The notes: generated from the letters alone by a model not told the origin. Counted from the stretch's first letter, positions 53,501-57,910 are shown. The stretch is DNA of 64,000 bases from Chaetoderma sp. LZ-2023a (GCA_034401795.1 CM067369.1:185135047-185199046), one strand, 5' to 3'. Made by a program: numbers and translations.

Positions 53501-54838
53501 CTAGTCATCCTCCTCATAAAAGAAAAGCACAAGCCATAGATAGCAATCAGTGAATTTATTCTTTATCATTATCACAATCTGATGGTGGAAAAAACAAAAA
53601 ATAAATGCGCTAATTGCTATCCACAACAAGTGATTCGCTCCTATGAAGAAGATGACTTAAGAATCAATATATTACCATAGTTTAATTTTCCTTTAATAAC
53701 CATTTGAACGAGTCCTTTTAACCCTTTAATGGTCAAACCGGCTAAAACCACCCTGTGCAGTGCTCTTGAGAAATGCCCATTTTCAGGCCAAGAGAAGACT
53801 ATTTTTGAAAATTAACCACTGGAATGCCTGGCTCGATAACCGAGCCAGTCATTCCAGCAGTAAATTTTCAAAAATACTCCTCTTGGCCTGCAAATGGACA
53901 TTCAATGAGCAAATATTTTGATTTTCTTGACCAAATTTGACCATTAAGGGTTAAGCAAAGAAGCCTTTTTACAAACATAAACCAAATTGGTCCTCAGAAT
54001 TACTCTAACAAGTGGCGTCACTTTACATACGTATTGGTTTTTTAGGAATGTATCGCGATGCGTATTGTTAATGGCATTGTATTGCAATACTGCGATGTAT
54101 TGATAATACATCACAACTCTAATGTACAGTACAGCTCATAAACCAGATAGAAAGTTTCCAAAACAAAAACAGAAACATGTTAGTTAGTACAATTTTCGAT
54201 ACAATGTAAGAAATGTTCTGTTGAATATTTTGGACTTAATTTGATTGGAAGCCATTGCTACAATAGGCAGCAATGACTTCCAATCGAATTAAGTTCAAAA
54301 TATGCAACAATACGTTTTGTTTTGTTTTGCAAACGTGTTAAGTTATTTTTAGCCGTACATGTAGCATTGTAGCTAGTCAGCTGTATGCTGGGTACATATG
54401 TAACTTCTGGGTTTCACTTTGCATCAAATTCAAATTTAATCTTGAAACTAGTAAAATGGAAAGCAATTCCATATTCCATTAATTTCCATCAATATTTGTC
54501 CAAGTTATGCCCCTTGAGTCATAGAATATTTGTTTTACGGACGATGTTGTCCATTCTATTTTTCTGTTAGATAGGATGGAGTAAGGATATAGTCTAGTTC
54601 TATATTTGTCACTCATAAATTCATATATTCAGCCCCTATTATAGATAGTTTGATATCTCATCTTTTTAGTTGAAACTCACTACTAATATACTTAGTCAGT
54701 TTGTCGGTCAAAATCTTTGACATTTCTGACAAAGTCGCCTATGTCGTATTTAAATGAGAATTTAAGTTGTTTGTTTCTTCCAGACTAGAAGATGAAATCG
54801 AAGAGGCTAAGAAAGACTTTGAAACGAAACAAAAACAG
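15976..54838 (+). CDS. IQANK1: IQ motif and ankyrin repeat domain-containing protein 1, partial (8 exons)
   Basis: Eight GT-AG exons with matching phases give 331 codons without a stop. Residues 1-60 are lysine-, proline- and alanine-rich. Residues 69-88 form an IQ calmodulin-binding motif (ARKIQTKMRQYLAKK). Residues 89-150 are a charged helix likely to form a coiled coil. Residues about 193-258 are two ankyrin repeats ('NTALSEAASGGHVETIKLLL' and 'RTPLYRAAFAGHLEACEYL'), and residues 267-331 contain the conserved 'VAEFLASWD' step and a second coiled coil. This order is that of IQANK1. The family is poorly characterised; IQ and ankyrin modules suggest a calmodulin-regulated scaffold, but that is inference. 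The product is presumably cytoplasmic, as no signal peptide or membrane segment is seen. No stop codon is present after exon 8, so the C-terminus should lie beyond the window. Introns total about 38 kb and are packed with transposons. Confidence 0.85.
16130..17080 (+). repeat. ~0.9-kb interspersed repeat, copy 1
   Basis: It begins 'ataggcattgcctataagcg' and ends near 'cacattttggacattgaaaa'. Segments recur at 17,618-17,690, 18,136-18,320 and 20,158-20,555 in the same order. No coding frame is recognised. It is a candidate non-autonomous element; the termini are not resolved. Confidence 0.65.
17280..17450. repeat. ~52-bp tandem pair
   Basis: Two adjacent units contain 'ctaggtagagt(a/g)gttg(g/a)acaagagca' and 'agaataaaacaaca'. 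The leucine- and serine-rich minus-strand frame across it is not a gene. Confidence 0.75.
17618..18320 (+). repeat. ~0.9-kb repeat, copy 2, split by an unrelated segment
   Basis: The left part, 'aataggcattgcctacaagcg...', covers 17,618-17,690. The continuation, 'attcacaacaatgtgtctgcc...', resumes at about 18,136-18,320. In copy 1 these two blocks are contiguous (16,133-16,330). About 445 bp of other sequence therefore sits inside this copy. Confidence 0.65.
17695..18129 (+). pseudogene. Unidentified coding-like insert
   Basis: Two overlapping open segments in different frames (17,708-17,980 and 17,938-18,129) read as ordinary mixed-composition protein, such as 'SGTSYLVQDTQNLLPVNTNL' and 'EPEKVCLAFDSLVRDNVLD'. 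No family is recognised. It lies exactly in the gap of the split repeat copy, so it arrived after that repeat. It could be a broken retrocopy or an exon of an inserted element; a single frameshift near 17,940-17,960 separates the two frames. Confidence 0.4.
18320..20157. other. Intronic stretch without recognised gene
   Basis: AT-rich. It holds a fragment of an H1 arm (gctgaatattttgaaattaatt near 18,977) and of an H2 arm ('gaaattttaccactggaatg' near 19,955). The GGACCCCC-rich stretch at 20,058-20,145 has imperfect 20-25-bp repeats. Confidence 0.5.
20158..20555 (+). repeat. ~0.9-kb repeat, copy 3 (shortened)
   Basis: It matches copy 1 from 'gatgtcataatgaaatggc' through 'cattttggacattgaaaa', with internal differences in length. 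Confidence 0.65.
20592..21246 (+). mobile_element. 5' part of a hAT-type DNA transposon
   Basis: The left end starts CAGGGTTCGTACGC and is followed by 'tctggaaaa..ggatggaaaa' motifs. The first 330 bp align with the MITE at 25,607-26,000 in the same order, which marks this as the parental family. A zinc-finger exon follows at 21,016-21,246. The rest of the transposase and the right end were not recognised. Confidence 0.55.
21016..21246 (+). CDS. BED-like zinc-finger first exon of a hAT-type element
   Basis: It encodes 77 codons ending in WFK directly before a consensus splice donor (TTCAAG|GTAAGA). A CX2C...HX5H finger is visible ('CSVCNKSF', then 'ALVSHMAGKKH'), the form of BED-type fingers at the N-terminus of hAT transposases. 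No later exon with the catalytic domain is seen, so the gene is partial. An alternative is a domesticated or host zinc-finger exon, but its location in a hAT-like end argues for the transposon. Confidence 0.5.
21283..21590. repeat. Tandem duplication of ~125 bp
   Basis: Two units begin 'atcatttagaagcgt(a/g)gcaa' and continue 'tagatgatcccaactttgc' and 'gcgaggcctcttatgttg'. A further partial unit follows. No coding value. Confidence 0.75.
21733..21811. repeat. Hairpin repeat, family H1
   Basis: The arms 'gttgaatattttgaaaatag' and 'attttcaaaatattcgac' enclose a 'gactggaaactattgctgca' core and its complement. The two arms match each other almost completely. Confidence 0.8.
24441..25429. other. 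Non-coding sequence within the decayed DIRS span
   Basis: AT-rich sequence without gene features, apart from a diverged H1-type hairpin at 24,921-25,006 (a 'gccataggcagcaac' core). Confidence 0.5.
25607..26000. mobile_element. MITE related to the hAT element at 20,592
   Basis: Terminal inverted repeats CAGGGTTCCCAC (left) and GTGGGAACCCTA (right). Internally there are repeated 'tctggaaaagtatggaaa' motifs at both sides. The first ~330 bp align with the left part of the hAT-type element at 20,592. A possible 8-bp target duplication (tcataggg / taataggg) fits hAT transposition but depends on where the right end is set. Confidence 0.7.
26300..26390. repeat. Tandem pair of ~37 bp
   Basis: 'tgccctagccgatacatggg' and 'tgccctagccgagacattgg', each followed by 'gctggcacagg'. 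Confidence 0.7.
27075..27125 (+). promoter_or_regulatory. Possible TATA promoter of an unidentified repeat
   Basis: TATAAATA at 27,114-27,121 lies downstream of a near-palindrome with a CACGTG E-box core at 27,083-27,088. The flanking sequence is more GC-rich than the intron around it, so this may be a lone terminal repeat or the remnant of an element. No gene follows in either direction. Confidence 0.25.
27743..27939 (+). CDS. IQANK1: IQANK1 exon 2 (IQ motif)
   Basis: Acceptor TTTTGCTGTAG, donor GAAAAAGAG|GTTAGT. The exon opens in the phase left by exon 1 and ends in phase 0. It carries residues 40-105, including the IQ motif and the start of the charged helix. Confidence 0.9.
28261..28350. 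repeat. Hairpin repeat, family H1, near-perfect palindrome
   Basis: The 43-nt arms pair with only two mismatches around a 'gcctaaggc' centre. They begin GTTGAATATTTTGAAAC and carry 'tgactggaagct' in the stem. Confidence 0.95.
28635..28875. repeat. Hairpin repeat, family H2 (diverged)
   Basis: Outer 'ttaatggtcaagattggtc' and 'accattaaacggtta' enclose 'tttgcagaccaagagaa' and 'tcttctcttgacatgcaaat' arms. Confidence 0.65.
29045..29250. mobile_element. Hairpin MITE, context B, with a perfect H1-type core
   Basis: Outer inverted arms ('aacatgtttccaaatcaaaa' on the left, 'attttggaaacatgttaa' on the right) flank the hairpin at 29,098-29,186. That hairpin's 43-nt arms pair with one mismatch. The stem reads 'ggattggaagacattgctgc', unlike the stem at 28,261. 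Related context-B copies lie at 30.38-30.56, 51.84-52.02 and 54.12-54.37 kb. Confidence 0.8.
29358..29522 (+). CDS. IQANK1: IQANK1 exon 3 (coiled coil)
   Basis: Acceptor TTTTAG, donor AAAGAG|GTACTG, phase 0 at both ends, 55 codons. It encodes a Glu/Arg/Lys-rich helix (KERAKEEAERRRKREEAQRR) and then 'SFDGDNDAILTIFKE', which leads into the ankyrin repeats. Confidence 0.9.
29523..30941 (+). other. IQANK1 intron 3, repeats only
   Basis: Contains a C-rich run (about 30,020-30,040), a decayed context-B hairpin (30,385-30,560) and an H2 copy (30,636-30,845). Nothing else recognised. Confidence 0.6.
30636..30845. repeat. Hairpin repeat, family H2
   Basis: 'tttacaacaggaatgactgg' and 'cagagccaggtattctagtg' arms with 'aatgtccattttcagaac' on the outside. 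Confidence 0.7.
30942..31071 (+). CDS. IQANK1: IQANK1 exon 4 (ankyrin repeat 1, first half)
   Basis: Acceptor TTGGCAG; 43 codons plus one base. I chose the donor A|GTAGGTGAA at 31,072 rather than AG|GTGAAT four bases later, because only the first keeps the frame into exon 5 and gives the standard ankyrin sequence SEAASGGHVE. Confidence 0.85.
31215..33010 (+). repeat. Irregular tandem-repeat field, core 'aagccgatacataaactgca'
   Basis: The core recurs near 31,275, 31,441, 31,619, 31,966, 32,471 and 32,791, with 'catttcttgtcaacgcaact' and 'gtctctatggattaacg' blocks between. A 347-bp higher-order unit is duplicated almost perfectly: the stretches from 31,637 and 31,984 encode 73-codon frames differing at very few residues. 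This points to recent unequal exchange. The frames have no recognisable domain. Confidence 0.85.
33290..34145 (+). repeat. Tandem field with 'aaccaaacttggacacatgg' units
   Basis: Units of about 190-210 bp contain 'tatattttaggattgctta', then 'ggaaccaaacttggacac', then 'ggtcaaggtcat'. At least four units are present. Related units occur at 36.04-36.42, 43.86-44.04 and 46.63-46.75 kb. Confidence 0.75.
34682..34915. repeat. Hairpin repeat, family H2
   Basis: 'gtgtccatttgccggccaag' and 'cttggtcagcaaatggacat' arms around a 'ggcttgaaagctgagcc' centre. Confidence 0.75.
35032..35156 (+). CDS. IQANK1: IQANK1 exon 5 (ankyrin repeats 1-2)
   Basis: Acceptor GATTAAG, donor TGTGAG|GTATTG. It completes the split serine codon from exon 4 and encodes 'GGHVETIKLLLDRNA' and 'NRTPLYRAAFAGHLEACE', one full helix-turn-helix of repeat 1 and most of repeat 2. 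Confidence 0.9.
36662..36839 (+). repeat. DIRS copy 1, left inverted terminal repeat
   Basis: It pairs with 43,412-43,588 over about 177 bp with only a few mismatches. It includes 'gcgcatgcgccgactactac' and 'cctactgggcaggtagtcag'. Confidence 0.9.
36932..36982 (+). other. DIRS copy 1, candidate spliced leader exon
   Basis: A 51-nt frame from an ATG ends CAG|GTGATT in phase 0. The DIRS copy at 58.2 kb has a 51-nt counterpart (58,427-58,477) with the same end type and similar residues (MSxxTNxPE...). In both copies the next coding block follows a pyrimidine-rich TTTCAG acceptor in phase 0. Confidence 0.6.
37749..39804 (+). CDS. DIRS copy 1, gag-like region with N-terminal Cys-rich segment
   Basis: A Cys-rich segment at about 37,749-37,860 (CPSCGRF, then CFSCSPCGPLLKCDVC) looks like a zinc-binding module and is conserved in the copy at 59.3 kb. 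The long frame at 37,981-39,804 encodes 607 residues. These start with a helical 'EALRSEMLGEMQRTIKDLVP' segment; the middle is low-complexity, and the basic C-terminus is rich in Arg, Ala, Gly and Gln. This is the position and general character of the DIRS gag-like protein, presumed to bind the element's RNA. The composition is much more GC-rich than the host gene. Confidence 0.7.
39966..41558 (+). other. Second open frame overlapping the DIRS RT-RNase H region
   Basis: A 530-codon frame, offset -1 from the RT frame, is open across the RT and most of RNase H. Its product has no recognisable domain and is rich in Ser, Gly and Arg. DIRS elements are known for long overlapping frames, so this could be a real product, but a by-product of codon bias in the main frame is equally possible. 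The same offset frame is open for 247 codons in the decayed copy (22,735-23,478). Confidence 0.35.
40027..42768 (+). CDS. DIRS copy 1, reverse transcriptase - RNase H - tyrosine recombinase
   Basis: A 913-residue frame. The reverse transcriptase part shows SIDLKDAYFHIP and the catalytic YIDD at residues 157-160. RNase H follows with D324 (VYTDAS), E356, D381 (RSDNST) and D432 (LADSLS), a full catalytic set. The C-terminal tyrosine recombinase has the arginine near R738-R740 (ARRRSEIHALS), H862-x-x-R865 (HSVRG) and the nucleophile Y898 (DHYLRD). RT and RNase H make the DNA copy; the recombinase replaces the integrase used by LTR elements and inserts a circular intermediate. The fused RT-RH-YR order is that of DIRS-like elements. 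This coding frame looks intact, although the true start lies a little upstream. Confidence 0.9.
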   Translation: MPIWTPIPRDPDQRLCIEDEINSLIQKEAIQPAQRCPGFYSTVFLVTKNTGGWRPILNLKPLNKFIETPSFKMETVRSVLAGLERGMWTASIDLKDAYFHIPIERSFRHFLRFAFQGRQWEFRVLPFGISTAPRVFTRVVLAITAYLRRRSIAVHTYIDDWLLKAHTRETLSANLEIVLKTLTDLGWIVNFQKSELTPSQKFVYLGMFFDLERGYVYPTQERVLRLISVIQSVCDSRHVLARVYLRMLGLMVSLEPVIPHAALRRRPIQLFLMTQWTQSSGSLDSNVSVLAPLIHHLQWWLNTENLLPGVLLTPPHPQVTVYTDASMEGWGACLEESTISGLWDLDQSKEHINLLELRAVVLGLEHFLQKVQGKIVLIRSDNSTVVTYINRQGGTKSPSLCMMTWKLLCWCLDHGITLKAVHIPGRLNLLADSLSRRMSVLPTEWQLNQCVADRLFDHWGKPNIDLFATKKNAKMTTYVSPIPDPSAFATDALAISWGGNVCIRIPSSNPDSKGASENQAAGVPSASDHPGLAKPIVVYGSAGPSGLQSGSSASDRRPYLPGQGPSRQSVNVQIDCVDVVKESRIKEGFSEQAAMFMAKARRGSTSRAYNYKINRFAEWCSKRCIDPMDSSIQVVADFLCHLYDAYSLKPNSIAGYKSALMTVIPCLANRGSDEVSTLNVLIKGMGNLRPRNPPLIPSWSLSLVLQVLGDKPFEALSSISMKMLTLKTVFLIAAASARRRSEIHALSAEDDRFVVTGEGLKLLPRINFLAKNQSLKYPGQPIFLPSLTRYDPNSKAWCPVRALLRYKQRTSEWRTDLSALWLSYIEPHGRASKDTISRWIVECIQFCHKSATGRQVDVAKAHSVRGVMASTALFSGVPVDDIMSVAQWHCESSFTDHYLRDTSNPLALSILKH
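43010..43130 (+). other. DIRS copy 1, 3' non-coding stem and G run
   Basis: 'gtcctatagtac' and 'agcgtataggac' can pair as a stem (about 43,035-43,078). They are followed by 'attgaggtcat' and then 17 G before AGCGCC (43,107-43,123). The same order recurs at 63,045-63,145. Confidence 0.6.
43245..43345 (+). repeat. DIRS copy 1, internal complementary region
   Basis: The left half is the reverse complement of the element's left end, and the right half is the reverse complement of its right end. They meet at 'gatgtgaaataaacg'. In DIRS elements this region templates joining of the termini into a circle. Confidence 0.85.
43412..43632 (+). repeat. DIRS copy 1, right inverted repeat and right end
   Basis: The part to 43,588 is the inverted copy of 36,662-36,839. 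The remaining 44 bp (ctctcgtgaaaaaagaaatc...) are unique to the right end and are matched only by the internal complementary region. Confidence 0.9.
44320..44506. repeat. AGT microsatellite
   Basis: Long (AGT)n with a few interruptions (agtatgtag). It reads as poly-Ser and is inside the Harbinger element. A shorter ACT/GCT tract lies on its other side near 46,330-46,380. Confidence 0.95.
45438..46312 (-). pseudogene. Harbinger transposase (HARBI1-like nuclease), degenerate
   Basis: Starting from an ATG at 46,312-46,310, the N-terminal 'MDALQIFDLAREEANEVED' is followed by 'ALHYFACGAFQIMVGD' and the three DDE steps: 'EAIDGTHIPI' (first Asp), 'GSAHDSQIW' (second Asp) and 'RTRSRIENAF' (Glu). All three catalytic residues remain, but the frame is broken: at least one early stop near 46,168, and shifts around 45,780 and 45,580-45,680 (the text passes through three frames). 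The usual GVLK continuation after the Glu is lost. This nuclease would cut and rejoin element ends, normally with a Myb-like partner protein, which is not seen here. The copy cannot be functional. Confidence 0.8.
46627..47900 (+). repeat. Long tandem-repeat field, ~170-bp units
   Basis: Units contain 'attcaaccaaatttgg', 'agaattttgattggtcaatt', 'ttgggtgaaaatcttag' and 'gaaattgtcaaaat'. About seven units show gradual divergence. No coding potential. Confidence 0.8.
48992..49054 (+). CDS. IQANK1: IQANK1 exon 6 (end of ankyrin repeat 2)
   Basis: Acceptor TGTTTTGTAG, donor CAG|GTTAGT, 21 codons, phase 0. It encodes YLVANGADPRLYADDGQTPE, the typical C-terminal half of an ankyrin repeat. Confidence 0.9.
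49078..49305. repeat. Hairpin repeat, family H2
   Basis: Arms 'accactgaaataactggctc' and 'gagccagttattctagtg'; outer 'tttgcaggccaagggaaga' and 'tctgcaaatagacatt'. Confidence 0.8.
49461..49688. repeat. Hairpin repeat, family H2, well preserved
   Basis: Arms 'accactggaatgactggctc' and 'gagccagtcatttcagtgg' around 'gataacc'. Outer arms 'atttgcagaccaaggg' and 'tagtctgcaaatggacat'. Confidence 0.85.
50130..50640. mobile_element. Hairpin MITE, context A
   Basis: The left context is 'atatatgttgtcactcaag...tacgaattgtatgtctac'. Then comes the H1 hairpin (50,319-50,407), with stem 'actgggcgctgttgc' paired to 'gcaatagcgcccagt'. The right context is 'cagcttacctgtatagttac...gatcccaacac'. The same order is seen at 51.0-51.3 kb, at 52.43-52.76 kb, and in the copy split by DIRS at 58.0/63.6 kb. 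Confidence 0.75.
50990..51500. mobile_element. Hairpin MITE, context A, with partial tandem duplication
   Basis: H1 hairpin at 51,147-51,238 (centre 'gccataggc'). The right part from 'cacccagtcaaattagttt' to 'caacacgag' occurs twice (about 51,207-51,310 and 51,361-51,465). Confidence 0.75.
51840..52020. mobile_element. Hairpin MITE, context B
   Basis: 'cagaaacatgttaattagta' on the left and 'tgttttgttttggatacatg' on the right flank a hairpin with 'attggattggc' and 'ccaatccacttatg' arms. Confidence 0.65.
52127..52266 (+). CDS. IQANK1: IQANK1 exon 7
   Basis: Acceptor CTATAAAG, donor AGCAA|GTGAGT; 46 codons plus two bases. It encodes VASIPPVAEFLASWDISLTE and then a Lys/Glu/Gln-rich helix. The later possible acceptor (GTAG at 52,129) would lead straight into a stop. 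Confidence 0.9.
52734..52975. repeat. Hairpin repeat, family H2
   Basis: Arms 'aagagaagactatttttg' and 'caaaaatagtcttctc', with 'gtccatttgc' and 'gcaaatggac' outside them. Confidence 0.8.
53717..53955. repeat. Hairpin repeat, family H2, well preserved
   Basis: 'ccactggaatgcctggctcg' and 'cgagccagtcattccagcag' arms. Outer 'ccctttaatggtcaaa' and 'ttgaccattaagggtt' complete the inverted repeat. Confidence 0.85.
54120..54370. mobile_element. Hairpin MITE, context B
   Basis: The hairpin at 54,220-54,308 has arms 'gttgaatattttggacttaa' and 'ttaagttcaaaatatgcaac'. The stem 'attggaagccattgct' pairs with 'agcaatgacttccaat'. Outer 'aacagaaacatgttag' and 'caaacgtgttaag' mark context B. Confidence 0.75.
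54784..54838 (+). CDS. IQANK1: IQANK1 exon 8 (last one seen)
   Basis: Acceptor TTCTTCCAG, donor AAACAG|GTAATT. It completes the Lys codon left by exon 7 and adds LEDEIEEAKKDFETKQKQ. No stop codon follows; the donor is a good match, so further exons are expected to the right. Confidence 0.85.
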
Positions 54839-55765
54839 GTAATTAACTTGGGTGTACAAAAATATACAATACACTAGAAAACATTTACTAACTGTAACTC
54901 TGCATATTCTGTGTACAAGTCTCTAGGCTAAATGCTAAAACAATTAAAGTATGAATGGCGTAGCTTACATATAAGCGTAGATTAATATCGTTTGTCTAGG
55001 TTTAAAGCGAGTGAGGTGGGCTTAGAATGTACGATTTGAAATTTTTGGAGGAATGGATCGTGATACATATTGTTGATGGCATTATTTTGCCCACAAAATG
55101 GGCATTGACATGTCACGAGCCTTCGACACAATTAAACGCTCAAAGATCCTAGATGTACTACGTCAGGCCAGTTGCAATGAAGATGAGCTATGACTAGTGA
55201 GACTACTGCTTGCAGACACCAAGCTGAGAGTATGAGTCAAGTAAGTGAAGTCTGCAGAGTTTGAGTGATCAATCGGCTCACCACAGTGAGATGGTCTATC
55301 TCTGGTGCTTTTTATCTGTTAACTTGTTGCTGCATTGAAATCTGTATGGGAAGATTCCACAAGACACCCCTTTCCCCCCCCCCCTACCCCAGTGTCAATA
55401 CTGGGTATGCCGCTAGAGATGGAATATGCCGATGATGTGGACTTTATAGATGAGGAAAAGAAACCCCTTAATGAACTTCTCCCAATAGCTGCAAGCAAAC
55501 TAAAAATTGAGAATCTCTTTATGAATGAATCCAAAACAAGAGTTCACCCACATATACCTATCTACAAAGCATGAAACTAAAGAAAATGACCATCTGCTTC
55601 GTGGCGACGAACCATGGAGGAAAAGTAGACTCCTGGCCTCACTGCTTTGCAGTACTGCTGACATTGCTGCATGCTGCATCATGGGGAACATAGCTTTCCA
55701 GTCCTTCGGGAAGCTATGGATTCGTAGATCAAAGATGCCCTTGATAAAAAGACTACGTTTATATA

Positions 55766-57419
55766 CACCTGTGCAAAAGTTAAGCACCACCCTATTTTTA
55801 CGCACATGCGAGGGTATATTCATGTGCTATGAAGAAAGCAATAGCATAAACATTTATGTACCCATCCATCTTAGTGCAAGAGGTAATAATGCAACTAGAG
55901 GAATGCTGATTATGATGGTGGGGAAACACTGTATGTTTTTGTTTGAACTTGAAAACGAGGCCTGAATATGGTTACGTTGACACAACTGACAACTATTGCC
56001 CTACAGTTGACACACGTGGCTAGATTGTCATTAATGGTGTCTGAAAACGAAGTTTAACATCTGTGCACGAGTTTGAGACTGTCATTATTAATACCGGGTA
56101 TATCCACCTTGTGCCTGGATGACGGCCTGGACACGACGTCTCATGCTGGTCACCAACCGACTGATACGCCATTGTGGTATTCGTTGCCATTCAAGATGGA
56201 GTGCGTCTGTTAATTCCTGTAGGTTCTGCACAGGAGGATCCCTCCTCACAATGTTTCCCAGAATGTCCCAGATATGCTCAATAGGGTTCATGTCAGGGCT
56301 CCTTGCTGGCCATGGTAGGGTTTCGATGGCATTCTGGCGGAGGTATTCATGCACAGCTCTAGCACGATGTGGTCGGGCGTTGTCATCCATGAATATAGGG
56401 TGGGTTCCAGGTGCATGATTTACAAAATGAGGGACCACAACTCTATCCAGTATGGAATCTTGATATCTTTGTCCATTTAGTGTTCCAGGTACAGTCAACA
56501 GATCCAGCTTACAATCAAATGAGATGCACCCCCATATCATAACGGAACCGCCACCAAATGGAACTTCTTCCATGATGTTACGTTGGTCGTACGCCGTGCG
56601 TCTGGACCTCCATATACGAGTTCGACCATCTGTGGCATGAAGCAGGAACCGACTTTCATCGGACCAGTGTACCCGTCTCCAGGATCTCATGTTCCAGTGT
56701 CTTCTTTCGTTGCACCACCTCAGACGCTCCTCTTTGTGGTGTGCAGTGAGGAGAGGACGTCTGACAGGTCTCCTAGCTTTCATGCCAGCAGCATACAGTC
56801 TCCTTTTGATGGTAGACATTGACACTCTATTGCGCGTTTCCCATTGCTGGCTGAGCACTCTGCTGTTGGTGAATGGAGATCTCCTAACAAGGCGTACTAG
56901 GGCTCGATCATCACGGGCAGTAGTCTTCTTCGGTCTTCCAGATCTAGGCCTGTCCTTCACCTCGTTAGTTTGCCCATGTTTTGCAATCAAACGACTGATT
57001 ACAGTATGGTTAATGTTCAGCTGTCTGCCAATCTCTCTGCATGACATACCAGTGGTATGCATGCCTATGATTTGCCATTTCACACGATCACTTAACCTTC
57101 GTCTTGCCATAGCGGATCACAATCAAGAGCTAATTCTCTCTGTACAAATAAACCACGGTCATGAACACAAAATTCCTAATCTTGTCGCCTAAATCTGTAT
57201 GTAATGTTCTACACCTCAAACTGGACTTTTACATAACTGAACACGTGTGCTGTTTCCCGCCACGCACGGACATCAAGCGGCGTGAAGTCATGCATGCATG
57301 TGCATTTCGTACTTGGAATTATGTCAGCTAATGCGGGGACAAAAAGTATGGCAGCCTAGTTGTACCATCATGTTTCTACGTTCTATTGTTTTTGCTGGTG
57401 CTTAACTTTTGCACAGGTG
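55766..57419 (-). mobile_element. Tc1-like DNA transposon, apparently complete
   Basis: The ends are inverted: CACCTGTGCAAAAGTTAAGC on the left and its reverse complement on the right, identical over 24 bp. TA flanks both sides (55,764-55,765 and 57,420-57,421), the Tc1 target duplication. The 340-codon transposase is intact, so the copy is probably recent. It splits the LINE reverse-transcriptase reading frame. Confidence 0.9.
56088..57110 (-). CDS. Tc1-like transposase, full length
   Basis: 340 residues, the usual length for the family. The N-terminal paired-like helix-turn-helix DNA-binding region (about residues 4-110) includes a 'SGRPKKT' GRPR-like motif at 57-63. The DDE catalytic core has D151 (HWSDESRF), D243 (FMDDNARPH) and E278 (DMNPIEHIW); 34 residues separate the last two, giving the DD34E signature of Tc1. 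It would bind the terminal repeats, excise the element and insert it at TA. The start is the ATG at 57,110, with MARRRLSDRVKW matching the family. No stop or frameshift is seen; whether it is expressed or active is unknown. Confidence 0.93.
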   Translation of the reverse strand: MARRRLSDRVKWQIIGMHTTGMSCREIGRQLNINHTVISRLIAKHGQTNEVKDRPRSGRPKKTTARDDRALVRLVRRSPFTNSRVLSQQWETRNRVSMSTIKRRLYAAGMKARRPVRRPLLTAHHKEERLRWCNERRHWNMRSWRRVHWSDESRFLLHATDGRTRIWRSRRTAYDQRNIMEEVPFGGGSVMIWGCISFDCKLDLLTVPGTLNGQRYQDSILDRVVVPHFVNHAPGTHPIFMDDNARPHRARAVHEYLRQNAIETLPWPARSPDMNPIEHIWDILGNIVRRDPPVQNLQELTDALHLEWQRIPQWRISRLVTSMRRRVQAVIQAQGGYTRY

Positions 57420-57910
57420 TATACAATGCAACCTCCATATCCTTGATGCTGTATAACTGTAACAGGTGGGGAGCTCTAAAGGCAGCTCTAGGCAAACTCG
57501 ATGCCTGCCACCGCAAACACCTACGCACCATCACTAGACGCCGATGGCCAGACAGCATAATTTCCAACGATGCACTATACAAGCTGTGTAATACATCGCC
57601 GCTGTCTGTAAAAGTCGCCCAGCAAAGATGATCCATGTTTGACCATGTGCTAAGGATGCCAGATGAGACACCAGCGCAGAGCCCTGAAATTGGCCCAACT
57701 TCGGAGCCAGCAAATACAAAGCCAGGAGAGGATGTCTTTGCATAAATCTGCTAAGCATGCTACGAGGTGACCTCAAGAAAGCAGGACTCGGTTACCTCAA
57801 GTCAAGAATGGACCTGAGGAAGCTGAGAATTACGGCTGAGGACAAGACACAGTGGGCAAAAATGAAGAAGGACTGATTGCAGCTGTAGGATGTTTCTACT
57901 GCTGCAGCCG

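Larger units (their letters stand above)
52267..54783 (+). other. IQANK1 intron 7, repeats only
   Basis: Contains a decayed context-A hairpin (52,430-52,760), two H2 copies (52,734; 53,717), a repeat with 'gtattgataatacatc' (53,340-53,480 and 54,030-54,120) and a context-B MITE (54,120-54,370). Confidence 0.7.
55098..57910 (+). mobile_element. Degenerate LINE, interrupted by a Tc1 transposon
   Basis: Left part: 'MSRAFDTI' near 55,109 (RT palm, first catalytic Asp) and 'MEYADDVDFID' near 55,420 (second catalytic motif, YADD). Right part, after the Tc1 insertion (55,766-57,419): 'CHRKHLRTITRRRWPD' and 'DLRKLRITAEDKTQWAKM', typical C-terminal ends of LINE-encoded endonuclease-RT proteins. Stops and frame changes are present (for example after 'CNEDEL' near 55,190). 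Both edges fall inside a repeat whose intact form is at 54,045-54,115, so the LINE inserted there. Confidence 0.7.
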
